Part shown: positions 11,903 to 22,846 of the stretch, in pieces
Layout of the letters: the number at the start of each line of letters is the position of its first letter
Numbering within the stretch: the first letter of the stretch is position 1
Assembly (NCBI GenBank): GCA_910574455.1
Contig: CAJSYZ010000003.1
Span: 3,781,250 to 3,845,249 of the forward strand
DNA: 64,000 nucleotides
Source: Trichaptum fuscoviolaceum
Taxonomy: Eukaryota > Basidiomycota > Agaricomycetes > Hymenochaetales > Trichaptaceae
Direction: 5' to 3'
Program-made: the position numbers and the translations under genes
Notes under the pieces: model-generated
What the model was told of the DNA's origin: nothing
What the model saw: the letters and a program-made list of their open reading frames with translations, nothing else
The model's database searches: none

Positions 11903-13279
11903 TCATCCGTCATCAGAAGATGGTAACATTGGTGTCGAAAACGAATTATATCCAACCCGGTCAGGATCGACAAAATGTGACAAGACCTTCCCCAGATCGA
12001 GGTTACCATTCATAGTAGCCTTAAACCATACAGGCCTATCCGAATTTCTGCAGAACGCAGTCACTCGAGGCATAATCCCTTTCTCCAAATCGTGACCACC
12101 CTCCGCATCGGCACCCACGGATTGCGCCGAATATCCACAGATTTCGACAATGCGAAGGCGGGGAAAAGATTGGTTCATCAGCATCGCGTAGATGTATGCG
12201 TCCGGCCAGCTCGATATGCCTTGGTACGCCAGATCGCGCACTTCGAGGTGGACTTTCTCTAGGGACACCGGGAGCGCGGCGACTGCCTTGAAAATGTCAA
12301 TGCCCAGCCGCAGGGTGCGTAATGCGGTGCAGGACTGGAGTAAGGCGCTGAGGAAGACAGTGACCTTGTAGAACATGGAGAACTTCTTGAATAATATCTC
12401 GACATGTAGGTTTTCGACTGAGGGGAGCGCCAGATCCCCGAATATGTAGGCTAGGTCGGATAGATTAGACGCTTGATTGTTGTAATTGTCAACGCATATA
12501 ATCAAGCTTTTCAATGCCTTATCCTTCTGTGGTTGAAGAAGCCATTGAAGGTGATTTCGTGGTGTAGGATCAGAAGGAACCTGTAAAACTAACGATTGCA
12601 ATCGAGGAGGAATGCGCGCCTCGAGCTCTTCCGATAAGGCTTCGCTCACAGACTCCATAGAACAGCCGTATCGGCTTATCCATAGCATAGATAAGTTTTC
12701 CATCCTGGACACTTCCTCGCACAAGGTACCAAGATACGACTTCCCGCGTTCACTCTCATGCGACATGTACCAAACGTCCTCCGGCACCTGCTTCGCGACA
12801 GGGAAGAAGAGACCTTCCAGCGCGGGCATCTTCGAGCCCGCGATATGAATCGCCTCGGTTAGTGTGTCATAATGAATGCGCTCGTCGTAGAATTCGAGAC
12901 AGATCGCGAGGAAGCGGAGGTCGTGCATCCTGTCGAGCAATACGAGAAGCTGTCTCATCTCAGACTTGGCCCATCGTCCACTGAAGAAGAGCTCGCGTGT
13001 CGCATGGCCGATGTTGGGAAGCTGCGAGAGCAGGTTCAGGGCGTCGGCCGAGCGCACAACAATGCGGTACTGAAGTGCTTGTTGTGCGGGGAGGAGCCAA
13101 GAGCGCTGAACAAGGCACAACGATGCCAGATCGCTCTGAACACTTCGTATCGCATCGTTCGGCTCAGAGAGTTCTAGAATGAAATGTCCCATTTCTTTCC
13201 TCATCTTCTCCGCAATGAGGTCGATGGCGACATGTGGCACTGTGTACGGGCGACGAATCCTTCCTTCCATCTCTGACAT
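11903..13279 (-). CDS. F-box-like / leucine-rich-repeat-like protein
   Basis: A single-exon ORF of 458 aa starting at the ATG at 13279-13277. The N-terminal 80 residues have the F-box-like pattern common in Agaricomycetes: a proline-containing start (VPHVAIDLIAEKM), then LASLCLVQRSWLLPAQQAL. About 350 residues follow with irregular leucine-rich spacing (for example ENLSMLWISRYG and LRTLRLGIDIF), as in F-box/LRR substrate receptors. F-box proteins of this type are inferred SCF ubiquitin-ligase adaptors, and substrates are unknown. This family is greatly expanded in mushrooms, so no orthology is implied. The second LRR-like singleton at 20942 is a distant relative by architecture. Confidence 0.7.
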   Translation of the reverse strand: MSEMEGRIRRPYTVPHVAIDLIAEKMRKEMGHFILELSEPNDAIRSVQSDLASLCLVQRSWLLPAQQALQYRIVVRSADALNLLSQLPNIGHATRELFFSGRWAKSEMRQLLVLLDRMHDLRFLAICLEFYDERIHYDTLTEAIHIAGSKMPALEGLFFPVAKQVPEDVWYMSHESERGKSYLGTLCEEVSRMENLSMLWISRYGCSMESVSEALSEELEARIPPRLQSLVLQVPSDPTPRNHLQWLLQPQKDKALKSLIICVDNYNNQASNLSDLAYIFGDLALPSVENLHVEILFKKFSMFYKVTVFLSALLQSCTALRTLRLGIDIFKAVAALPVSLEKVHLEVRDLAYQGISSWPDAYIYAMLMNQSFPRLRIVEICGYSAQSVGADAEGGHDLEKGIMPRVTAFCRNSDRPVWFKATMNGNLDLGKVLSHFVDPDRVGYNSFSTPMLPSSDDG

Positions 13280-13880
13280 CGTTGACTGGCGAATTCGTTA
13301 AGTTTCAGAATCGTTATGCTGCAGTCTACTTGATAGCAATCAAACATTAGGTGAGGTATCGCGCATAGCTTATTGGCACTCACCGTAGGTATATATCTAA
13401 GACAATTAGAAGCAAGGTCAATGTAAAAGGTTGACATTCCTTCCAAACCGCCGGAACGTTTCTACTGACAAAGAGCGATGCTGTTTACAAAACTTGGAGA
13501 TGCAAGTACGTAACAGGAAGCACACGCTGTTCCTCCAAATGGTGCTGCACGTTTGTGAGATATTAGGATACGACTCTATGTAGGCAGTGTAGTGGGAGCC
13601 TCCGCCAGGCTGCTCCTGAGATGATTGGAGAATTTGAAGTGCTCAAGCGGAGTTAGCCGTGCCAGTCAGGCTTCAAGTTTCACTGCGGTGATTTGCAAAA
13701 TGTCCAATATTCCACAGAAATATGTGGGTGGCAAAGCTATCCAACGTAACTGCTACTACAAGCTACTTCAAAGGTTATAATAGAAAGGCAATCAACAGCA
13801 TTACGGAAAGGTGCGTAAAATAATGTTCGTCGAAGTTCGCAATATACAGACCAAAAGTCAAAACGAAAAAGAATGATTGT
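13280..13880. other. Intergenic, no gene seen
   Basis: About 600 bp between the F-box-like gene start and the 3' end of the secreted-protein gene, both on the minus strand. Only scattered short frames are present. Confidence 0.5.
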
Positions 13881-14453
13881 TCAGTTTGCCACCATAACTG
13901 ATGTATTCTTTGTTTCGAGAACGGGCTCCAAGCCAGCCTAATGTAAAGCATCAGTGCGCGTCTACCGGAAATCAGAAACAAGTACTCACACCAACAAGGT
14001 AAAAGTGAGCAATGTTCAGCTGGCTCGAACCAGATGGGGCTGACGGGATTGTTACAGTCTGACGGAAAGATTACATGGGTATATATCGAAGAGATAAGGA
14101 GCAGAGTAACGTACAAAGTTTTGGTACGCTGGTTGATTCATATCGTGCCTCTGAGGGTTGAACATGCCCATGAAGAGGACGGTGCCGAGAGTGGACGAGT
14201 TTCCGCCAGTCGGACCTAAGCCAATAGCAACGCTCACTTGCTCGAAGCCCGTCAGTCCTTCCTGTATGAATGCCACTTCAATCCGCTGTTACGAGCCTAA
14301 GATCTGACAAGAACGTACTGCAGAAGAGATCTGGACCGTAACATTGCTACCAGGTGTAAGGGTCGCACCGGCGGGAGGAGAGAGGATTGATGCCTGCTGC
14401 GCGCATGCAACGGAGATGGTGGCGAGGGTCAGAGCGAAAGTCTTGAAGTTCAT
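13881..14453 (-). CDS. Small secreted protein of unknown function
   Basis: Four exons: complement(13881-13937, 13990-14058, 14115-14285, 14319-14453). They sum to 432 nt, or 143 aa. No single frame covers the gene. Residues 1-18 (MNFKTFALTLATISVACA) look like a signal peptide with cleavage after an Ala-x-Ala-type site. The mature part starts QQASILSPPAGATLTPGSNV and continues with VAIGLGPTGG, TVLFMGMFNPQ and the C-terminal HFYLVGAGLEP. It is compact, beta-rich by appearance, with a predicted N-glycosylation sequon (NVT) and almost no cysteine. It resembles the many short Agaricomycete secreted proteins without known function. Role in wall biology, development or interaction is unknown. Confidence 0.75.
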
Positions 14454-15660
14454 AATTGTTCGTAAAGATATAGATAGTCGGGTGTAGGGTCGAGGGACGA
14501 AGCGAGGTGTCTAGTCAAAATTGATTTCGTGGTCTTATAGCTTGGAGTGGAACAGAAGCACCGCGAAAGACCAAAGATCATCAATTCCAATACGTCTGTG
14601 CACTGCCTAATATCGGAATTCTCAGATGTTAGAAGACCCTATAGAGGTGGCGCGGAATCAACTGAGGTCGACGTATTCAGACCGAATCATAATCAAAAGG
14701 ATGATCTTTGAGCATCGTGACCGTGACGCGCATCAAGAACGTGCGGCACAAAAGACATGAACTCAAGAAATGAGTTCATTTACTCCTCCTTTCACGCGCT
14801 TCCAAGTCTAAGTCCAGAGAAAGCTTGAGATGACTGGGGTTCGGCCACTCGGAGGCGGTGGCGGATAACCATAGGCGACTTCGGCAGGCCCCTAGAGAAG
14901 TCTAATGTGCATATTTTTATCTCTGCTCGTCAGAGAAGTAGCAGTATGTTATCAGAACAAGTGCAGTTTGGAGCCAGAAGAGAGGAGTCGTATAGCAGAT
15001 CTTAAGGCTTCCAGGAGCTAGCTGCAACACGCCCCCGGTTTTCGAATAGCTTGCCTGCCCCGGTTACAGGCGGGTAGGTCACGGGATGTCGTCCTTCTGA
15101 ACTGGAAGTCAGAATCAACGTAGGACGTATAAGAGAGTGTGGGTGATGACGATGAAGTCTGGACAAAGTGGCACTGTGTATTTTGGAAATACAGAGGCAA
15201 AGCTGTGTCACAAATAACTGCATCGCGTGGCGAAACGTCTGCGTCTGCGTCCGTCGGTTTGACAGCTCTGTCGTGAGCTACGACCTCACTTCCACTCCCC
15301 GCCGCGCAACCCACTTTCATCCAGGATGATTAACCTTCATACCATCGGAAGCGGCGTATACTGCTATAAGATGCAACCTCACCTCGGATGCGGACGATCA
15401 CAGCGCAAATCCGTAGGCATTGCAGGGCCGCGACAGAACACCCCGCGCTGTGGCATCGCAAGGGCATTGATGTACCGTTGCCCCCAAAACACAGTAACAT
15501 CTGATCGCATTCAAGCCAGGATCATCATGACCAGAGATCATCATGCCGAAGCAAAAGATAGGGCCCCAAGCATTTGCTAACGTACTCGCAGAGATCAGTA
15601 TTTTGGGGCAAGTTTAGTTTTCTGAAGGATTCGTACCTGGTGATCCAATACTTATTCCGC
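14454..15660. other. Intergenic region upstream of the secreted-protein gene
   Basis: About 1.2 kb. Frames at 15002-15320 (-) and 15326-15580 (+) have no start context, splice pattern or family resemblance and I do not call them genes. It likely contains the promoter of the small secreted protein and the 3' UTR of the Rpr2-like gene. Confidence 0.45.
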
Positions 15661-16431
15661 CTACAATCCGCTCAAGAAAGCTGCAAGTCCGCTTCCGGGT
15701 GCTCCATCCTCCTTCTTGCTCTTTTGCTCGCGGGATCTCGCAAGCATTTCTTGGAGTCCAGACTTCTTCTTTGCGCGTTTTGACGATAGCGATGCCGATG
15801 ACAGCACTGGTTTTGTGCCTTTCTGTAATTCAAGCGAGGCCCCAGCGCGAGGAGCACTTCCTGCAGAGGCCTGCGGCGTGTTCGGTGTGCTTTGCACCGT
15901 TGCCTTCATTTCAGGTGCAAAGCTCACTTTCACGGAAGGCGCCTCAGCGACTTTGTCTGATGGCCGTTGTACTGCATCTAGCTCCTGGCCGGACGGAAAT
16001 GCTTTAGCGGAACGTGCATTGGCTCGGGTGGAAGCAGTTTTTGGAAAGTTTGCCTTGAGGCTTGCACGAACCGGGTCGCCAGCGACGGCGACGGCCTCAG
16101 CGGCTGTAAAGCCACAAGCAGCGCATGTTCTCCGGATGGAAGTATAATGTGAATGTGGTGGTGGATGTTGCTGGGGGTGTGGGCGTTTGTCCTTTCCCTT
16201 GTTTGTTCTGTGGACCCTAGACGACGTTGACTTCCTTTGACGCTGCAGGCGCGTGCTCAATGCGAGGTGGCCGCAGCGTGGGCAGTGCAACGGGGAGAGC
16301 TCGATATTCGGACATGTGCGCCGCGCGCGGATAGCATAGCGAGCGGCGAGGGCGGGAGATGCAGCTGCAAGGGCGGGCAGTGCGCAGTTGCGGAAATCTG
16401 TCGTCGCGGGCGCGTCGGGCGTCGTGTCCAT
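15661..16431 (-). CDS. RNase P/MRP subunit of the Rpr2/Rpp21/Snm1 type
   Basis: A single exon encoding 256 aa; the ATG is at 16431-16429. Four cysteines form a zinc ribbon: Cys50 and Cys53 in HCPRCGH, Cys103 and Cys106 in CAACGF. This is the arrangement of the Rpr2/Rpp21/SNM1 domain. Basic residues lie between and beyond the ribbon, and the C-terminus is lysine-rich (SLSSKRAKKKSGLQEML). These proteins bind the RNA of RNase P (tRNA 5' processing) or RNase MRP (pre-rRNA processing). The spacer between the cysteine pairs is long and His/Pro-rich, and I cannot tell Rpr2 from Snm1. It diverges from the BTB gene with 226 bp between starts. Confidence 0.7.
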   Translation of the reverse strand: MDTTPDAPATTDFRNCALPALAAASPALAARYAIRARRTCPNIELSPLHCPRCGHLALSTRLQRQRKSTSSRVHRTNKGKDKRPHPQQHPPPHSHYTSIRRTCAACGFTAAEAVAVAGDPVRASLKANFPKTASTRANARSAKAFPSGQELDAVQRPSDKVAEAPSVKVSFAPEMKATVQSTPNTPQASAGSAPRAGASLELQKGTKPVLSSASLSSKRAKKKSGLQEMLARSREQKSKKEDGAPGSGLAAFLSGL

Positions 16432-16657
16432 GTTTGGGCATGTGGGACAAATCGGATCCTCGAAAAAAGGCGAGAACAATAAGACCCCATGGGAACGCGT
16501 GACCCTGAAGTTAGAATGGGTCAGGGACTCAGGGTCCAATTTAAGCTGCCTATTGTCTGGAGCTTTATTAACCTCAACCACTTTCTCGTCAGGCCGCGCT
16601 ACCTTTGCATCAGTCCACCACCGCCTTCTCATTGCTTTGCGTTTGCCTTTCCTCACG
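16432..16657. promoter_or_regulatory. Divergent promoter between the Rpr2-like and BTB genes
   Basis: 226 bp separate the two start codons. Both transcripts must start here. No recognisable operator. Confidence 0.5.
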
Positions 16658-18557
16658 ATGGCAAACCACACAAAATCAGCTTCTATATCAACCCCTACTT
16701 TGTACGACAGCACCGTCTCCCCTCCATCTTCGCCGTTCAACCCGTCTGCGAGGCCAACACACAAAGCACGCAGGCCTTCTCTTTCAAACACAATGTCGAA
16801 GCTCAAAGACTCACTCAACCATTCGCATCTCATCGACGGGCTCCAGCACAAACGCGCGCACTCACATTCGCGGGCGCACGACGGCCCCTACAAGGGCCTC
16901 CAGATTTCCGAGCCGAAGCTCGCGGGTTCTCTCGATCAGCTTGCCCCGCCCCGCCTAGGCCCTCTTGGCTCTGGTGCGACGATCGTGCGCACCCCTCAGG
17001 AGGCCCTCACACTCGCCTCCGCCAGGTCGACCGCCTCGACCGGGACTGCAAGCTCGAGCTCGACTGCGCCGTACTACCGCGTCCAAGCATCGACGTCTGC
17101 CCCCTCGAGGATACACGTCTACCACCCAGCGCCAGTCGAGGAGGAAGATGGAGAACTTCCCCCCTCTCCGAAAAGCCCTCCCCTCCCACCGCTTCCGACC
17201 TCGCCACAATCACAAAATGCGCCGGATCGCTTCTCTCACTCTCGGCGATCGGCAGGGTCTAGCCAGGCCTCCAGTAGCCGCATCTTCCCCCCTGCGCCGC
17301 CTGCGCCTACTACCCAGCTCCCGCTGACTCCCGATGTCTCGCCCAGCATGCAGAACCGGGCGTCACTGAAGTCTCAGGAGGAAAGAGCATCTCGCACTTC
17401 ATCGAGGCCCAAGTCTCGTGCGGGCTCCTCCCGATCTCGGAGTAGCTGGTCCATGCTCCAGTTGACACCGGATCTTCTCGAAGCGGCTCCCCAGGCGCCC
17501 TTTGCGCCGGTTCTGATGTCCAACCTCCCAGCAAACATGCAGAAGGTCGACGCTTCCCGCACAATTGTCATTCTCGAGACGTCTACCTCTACGGTGAAGA
17601 CAACCCTGAAGACACTCACGTCGCGCAACTCTTTCCTTGCAACTTACCTTGTGGAATTGATTGGATCCACGAGCACGAGCTCGCGCTCCCCAACTATCAG
17701 CGACCGTGCCGAGTCGTTGGCGGAGGGAGATGGAGAATCTGTCTACTCACAAAGAAGCGAGTTCCACGATTCCGACGTCGACGAGGAGGATGGCTTCAAT
17801 TCGCTCTTCCAGGAACACCTTGCGGTCTCTGGAATCATGAAGCCTCAGCGTCCGAAGCGCCGGGCAGACGGAACAGCCTCAATTCATGTGTTCCTAGATA
17901 GACCGAGTACCCCGTATGTCACAATCTGTTTTCCTGTCTTACTGCTGAAATCTTACCCTTTCGTCCAGATACTCGCATATTCTGTCCTATCTCCGTGCAT
18001 CTATTCCTTCCCTTCCGTACGCTGTCCGCCTATTCCCGACCACCCGTGGCTCGTTCTCTCCCTCCCGGCTCGAGACGCTTCTTGAACTCCGGGACGAGGC
18101 AGCGTTCCTTGGCCTCTCCGACCTTCAGAAGCTTTGTGACGAGGATCTCGCGACGGCATTCGCAGCAGCGTCAACGGCAGTGTCGGGGTCAGAGGAGGGC
18201 GAGAGCGGAAGGGACAGCGTGCACAGCACACACACGCTTTGCGAACCAGCGACGGAAGTGGTCGAGCGGCTAACGAAGGACAACGCGCATCCGCAGTCAC
18301 ACCACGTACAGACCGTCGACATGCCCATCGTCGTGCCGCATCCGAGCCAGCGCAGTCCGACGACTACGAACTACACCAACACTAACACTAACTCCACGTA
18401 CTCGAACGGAAGTGAGCGCGCGCGCAGGCCGCGGCAGGCTTTCCCGTCCGACGTCGTCCCTTCGCGCGAGGAAGTGGCGAACTCGCTGCACTTGCGGGCG
18501 ACATCGCCGACCCGGCGTGAGTTCGATCGCGTGAAGCCACTTGGAAACTTCTTCTGA
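16658..18557 (+). CDS. BTB/POZ (T1-type) domain protein with disordered Ser/Pro-rich flanks
   Basis: Two exons, 16658-17913 and 17969-18557, sum to 1845 nt, or 614 aa. The first 290 residues are low-complexity, rich in Ser, Pro, Ala and Arg, with proline clusters (PPLPPLPTSP). From about residue 300, TIVILETSTSTVKTTLKTL and later IHVFLDRPSTPYSHILSYLR match fungal BTB/T1-like domains (KCTD-like), where the ILxYLR helix is diagnostic. The two halves of the BTB fold are separated by an acidic insert. LETLLELRDEAAFLGLSDL, the typical end of the BTB fold, follows, and the tail is disordered. BTB domains mediate oligomerisation and Cullin-3 binding, and the partner here is unknown. Confidence 0.7.
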
Positions 18558-20941
18558 GCATTTGCTCCGTGTATCTATTCCTTTCTGTGCGATGTCTTAC
18601 TTCTGTCCTTTCTCTTTCTGTTGCATATTCACCGATTTATCTGGGTGACTACCACAGTCCTTGCCGTTATACTATTTATTTGCTTCGGTTGTGTTTCTCC
18701 GAGCCGGGTTCTCCTACATTACACTCATTTCTTTTTAATTCATGTTTTTGTCTGTTACTCGTGTTCCATACCCCTATGTCATAAAAGAGAAGGTTGTTGT
18801 ACTAGTTGTACTGCGAAACATACAAAATATAAACATCTGATATCCCCCCATTATACTGTGGTCTCCTATTTTCTGCATTTCTTGCCCTGAATGCCGGAAC
18901 TCGGAAATAAATCCGGAAGGCTCAAATCACACATTAAATGTAATGATGCACAAAAGCGCGGCGACTGAATAGTAAAGTGATCGATCGGGCAGCGGGTACC
19001 TCGATGACGCCCTTCGAAAAGTTGGCGCCCTTACGCCCTTTGGACAAGACAATAAGATCGAGATTGCTTTGAGATCCGTTGCACGCGATCCAGTTATTTC
19101 TACTTTATTGATATGATCCTATTCGCCTATTCGCCTATTCGCCGAGTTGTCACTCCTGCTACCACTCAACGGGAGAACTGTGCACCTCGGAGTTTAGTCG
19201 TGCTGAGGGAGAAAACGCTGCAACCACGCGTCAACGTCAAAGATTCAATTTCGGGCGAGACAATAACATTGTAGCTTTTGCTCTCGTCCGGAACGAGTCA
19301 AAGAGGCGGATTTGAGATGCGGGCCTCACAGATAATCTTGGACACGGGAACCGTGTACTCGTACGATCGGGAGCGATGACAATGACTTGTGCACCCCGAG
19401 AAAATATGCAGATGAAGAAATGGAGCGACTCAATCCAAGTTGCTAATCGTAATATTATTCCGGACCACGGAGCGACTGCTGAAATGTATGACGAAGTCGA
19501 AAGCAAAGCAGATGCGGAATCGAACGTATAATGAACTGCAGATCAGCAAAATGAGAACAATTAGATCAGTATAATGAAAGGCTTTGACGAAGGCATTGAA
19601 AGAGACAGGGCAAGGAAGGATCGACGGAAGAGCTCGAAGTGAAAGAGAACAATAAGATTGCTCGATCTCACAACTCGGAAGCAAAGGAAGAAAGGTCGAG
19701 GATACCAGTACGTACGCGTCGATCAGAACAATAGGGCACACTGAGTCAAAGTTCGACAATCAGGGGCGTGACCTTGTCTCGTCAAAGGCAAAGAATGGAC
19801 AGACATCTTGCTCTTTACCACCCGAATCCTCCCGTATGCTGGAGCCTTTTTGTTCTTGCCCACTCTGGGCAGTCGCAAGACCTTCGAAGGATCGTTAAGT
19901 GCGGGATTTGCGCTACCTCAGATGGGAGGAATGAACCAGACACTTGTACGTCGATCGATCGCTTTCGCAACGAGGGACGAATCACCTAGGATTGGAGGGG
20001 TCGTCGATGCTAAATTGCTTGTTTGGGCGCATTGGGGAATTCTGAAGATCGCTACAAAGTGTCCGAGAAACGCTGAAGTACGCGCCCGCCAACCGAAAGG
20101 TATGCATGTCCAGGCACGAGAGTACCAAGCACTTACGATCTGCAAAGTCCGCGCCCGACTTCCACTGAAAAGACCGACAAGAACCCGATGACTCACCCAC
20201 TGGCAGCCCGCGGACTATCCAAACCGCGAAGTAACTAAAAGCCAGCTCGGTGTTCCTAAGGTCTTTGATCCCAAATTTCCTGCGGTGCCAGTCTTCATCT
20301 TACGACGTTCATTGCGCAGCTGACAATGCTTGTGCCAGGCCCTCTTTCAAGCAAAGTATCCTTCTAGGCCAGAGAAGGAGGTCCTTGAGCCTTTAAACAG
20401 CAGACTCAGACTGGACTAAAGGGCTGCTAAACTCCAAAAGTGCACAATGGAGGTCGCCTGACGGTGCGGAAAAAAAGAGGCGACCGTTGTGGTGGTAGGA
20501 ATACAAGAGGAAGAATAGGGTGGACACGCGTTCGGCGTCGATCCTTGGCCAATAACGTGGCACGTGGCCATGACATGACCCAAAAAGGCGATTTCTGAAA
20601 GTGGGGGTCGTTTGAGACGTTCGGCTTGTGCTGCTGTTCTTCGGCTTGCCATCATCATTGCGCACAGACTTATACACTATGATCCATCCCAATGGCTCGC
20701 CCTCGGCACAACACAACAGTTTATCTATATGTTACCCCTCTTATATAAACTCCGGCGCCCCCTCTCGTCCTTTCGCTTTTTTTGCCTGGCCGCGTGCCCT
20801 TTGTTTCTCGTTCTTTCTTTCGGCTTCAAGATCTTGTACAGCGGTCCTTACTCCTTTACTCATGCGCCTGGCTGCCTTTACTATACCGACTTCACCCTAA
20901 TACTCTGGAAAAGCCTCAGCAGCTGCCAGGTCTGACCGACG
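18558..20941. other. Large intergenic region, no supported gene
   Basis: About 2.4 kb, the longest gap in the window. It holds a T-rich 3'-UTR-like part (18560-18880), a short direct repetition of 'cgcctatt' near 19115-19145, and scattered frames of up to about 130 codons on both strands. None has recognisable motifs or consistent splice sites. A noncoding RNA or decayed element cannot be excluded. Confidence 0.4.
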
Positions 20942-22147
20942 ATGTCTGCAAGGCCAGTCACGATTTCATTTCAGCACGGCGACCCGCTAGCATCTTATAG
21001 GTTGGCAGAGGACGCCGGAGACGCACCCTTAATCATTGACCTAACGATTAGAAACGAGCACGAAGACCCTCTCTTATTTTTGACTCTCCTCGCCTCAGCG
21101 AAGGACCGATGGCAGGAGTTCCGCCTCCACATTGTCGCACGCGAGTTTAGCACATGGTGTCTTAACTTGCTCAAATCAATCAGTGACTTGCCTGCCTTCT
21201 CGACCATTTTCTATGTCCCCAGCTTAACAAGGCTCAGCATCAAATTCCCCGTTCATGTTGGACAGAATCTTCCCCCAAATCAACTTAATTATTTCGGAGC
21301 GCCGGTCAACCATCTTTTCTTTCAAGACTGGTCAGCGCCCGCTTTACGGTCAATAGAGCTTGAAAACAACTTTCCAACTCCGATCCGAGATGCCATCAAC
21401 ATTGCAATTTGCCGCTTGTCCTTCAACACAAGCTCAGTGCATACTTGGGGGATACTTCCCTTAAGTCGGTATTTTTCCGATCTTAGCTGTCGAGATCTAA
21501 CATATCTGCTCCTGGACTTCGAGCAAACCGAGTTTGCGGTTTCCGAACAGCTGCCCCACGTTCGGCTGCAGAATTTGCGGAAGCTGGACATCAGATTGAC
21601 GGATTGTGACACACCCCTCCGATTTCTCCGATTGTGCTCGGCCCTCTCTATCCCGAACATCGACAATTTGAAGCTTCTCGTCAGCCTCGATATGCTCTTA
21701 GCTCAGGCACAGGAGGAGTCCGTGGTGGACTGGATAAATGCCCTGCTGGCCCCAGGACATGATTTCCGGACCCTGCGCAAATTTACGATGCAGGTTCATT
21801 CGCCAGGCGAACATGCCGTTGCACCGCTTCGCCAGGTCTTCGAGCGTTGTCCGAACCTGCGTAACCTCACGATTTCGGGTAATCTCCACCCTCCACCCGC
21901 GGAGCAGTTGCCGTACAGGCTCCCGCCCTTGCGCAAGCTGAAACTCCTAGATAGTTGGAATTTCGACATGCCCTTTGTCGAGCATATACAGGCACGGCTC
22001 GTTTTGGACCCTGAAACGTGGGAGGAATTCGAGCTCATCAAAGTCCAGGATTGTCCGTTTCTCCATGAGGACGAGCTTCAGAGACTGTTCCCTCCGCACA
22101 AAGTCGAAGTATTGGAGACGATGGACGAGATGCAGGAGTCAGATTGA
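20942..22147 (+). CDS. Leucine-rich-repeat-like protein lacking an F-box
   Basis: A single-exon ORF of 401 aa. Regular leucine/asparagine spacing (LRSIELENNF, LQNLRKLDIRL, CPNLRNLTISGNL, LRKLKLLDSWNF) indicates irregular LRR-type repeats, as in Agaricomycete F-box/LRR proteins. The N-terminus (MSARPVTISFQHGDPLASY) starts where such proteins usually begin their post-F-box region, so the F-box itself is missing. I found no convincing upstream exon in 20600-20940. It may be a family member that lost the F-box, or the true start may lie further upstream. Function is unknown. Confidence 0.6.
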   Translation: MSARPVTISFQHGDPLASYRLAEDAGDAPLIIDLTIRNEHEDPLLFLTLLASAKDRWQEFRLHIVAREFSTWCLNLLKSISDLPAFSTIFYVPSLTRLSIKFPVHVGQNLPPNQLNYFGAPVNHLFFQDWSAPALRSIELENNFPTPIRDAINIAICRLSFNTSSVHTWGILPLSRYFSDLSCRDLTYLLLDFEQTEFAVSEQLPHVRLQNLRKLDIRLTDCDTPLRFLRLCSALSIPNIDNLKLLVSLDMLLAQAQEESVVDWINALLAPGHDFRTLRKFTMQVHSPGEHAVAPLRQVFERCPNLRNLTISGNLHPPPAEQLPYRLPPLRKLKLLDSWNFDMPFVEHIQARLVLDPETWEEFELIKVQDCPFLHEDELQRLFPPHKVEVLETMDEMQESD

Positions 22148-22846
22148 ATTTGAGCAACGCCGTACGTCTCCTATTTCTCCCTATAGGACACTATAGCAGT
22201 AGCTAAGCCACCGGGGACTTAGATATGATTGAGGGAGAGAGGCCAGAAATGGTTTAACTTCTTTTAATATTATTAATCTAATAGATCCTTCCAGCAATCG
22301 CTGGGAGTCCCGCATAGCATTCATTCGCTACTTATATACCTCCGCAACTTCACTTGCTTTGCTATCTGCTATGATCATTGTATTCTTTTCTCTTTATTGG
22401 CATGTGCACCCTCATTAATACTTGCTGTATCAAATGAACACCCTTGAAACAAAACCTGCATATTTTACAAGGTACGTACTGACGTAGAGCATTAATATGC
22501 CAAGCCCAAGCTCCTATTGGTTACATTCAAGTTACGTGACGATCAGGTACCAAAGCTTACATAACTACTATGCACATTTCAATTTGAACTTGAAGTCAAA
22601 AGTTGAGTGACGTCATATAGTACTAGTATTTTCTACTCAAAACATGCGGCAAGTAGCATTAAAAAAATACATATACATAGAGAAGTCTCGCATTCCAGTA
22701 ATTGCTTGCAATTTACACGATAATAAACATTTATCAGGCTACATACGTATAATTAGACAACAGTTTCTAATACAAGCAGACGAATATTACAATAACAATA
22801 GACGGACAGGAAAGACATTACACCTCGTAAAACACACAAGATAGTA
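22148..22846. other. AT-rich intergenic spacer between convergent genes
   Basis: About 700 bp of AT-rich sequence with 3'-UTR character between the LRR-like gene (+) and the disordered-protein gene (-). No gene is seen. Confidence 0.5.

Noticed and set aside
19237..20191. Several frames of 70-130 codons on both strands in the 2.4-kb gap
   Set aside because: They overlap each other, lack splice or motif support and look like chance frames.
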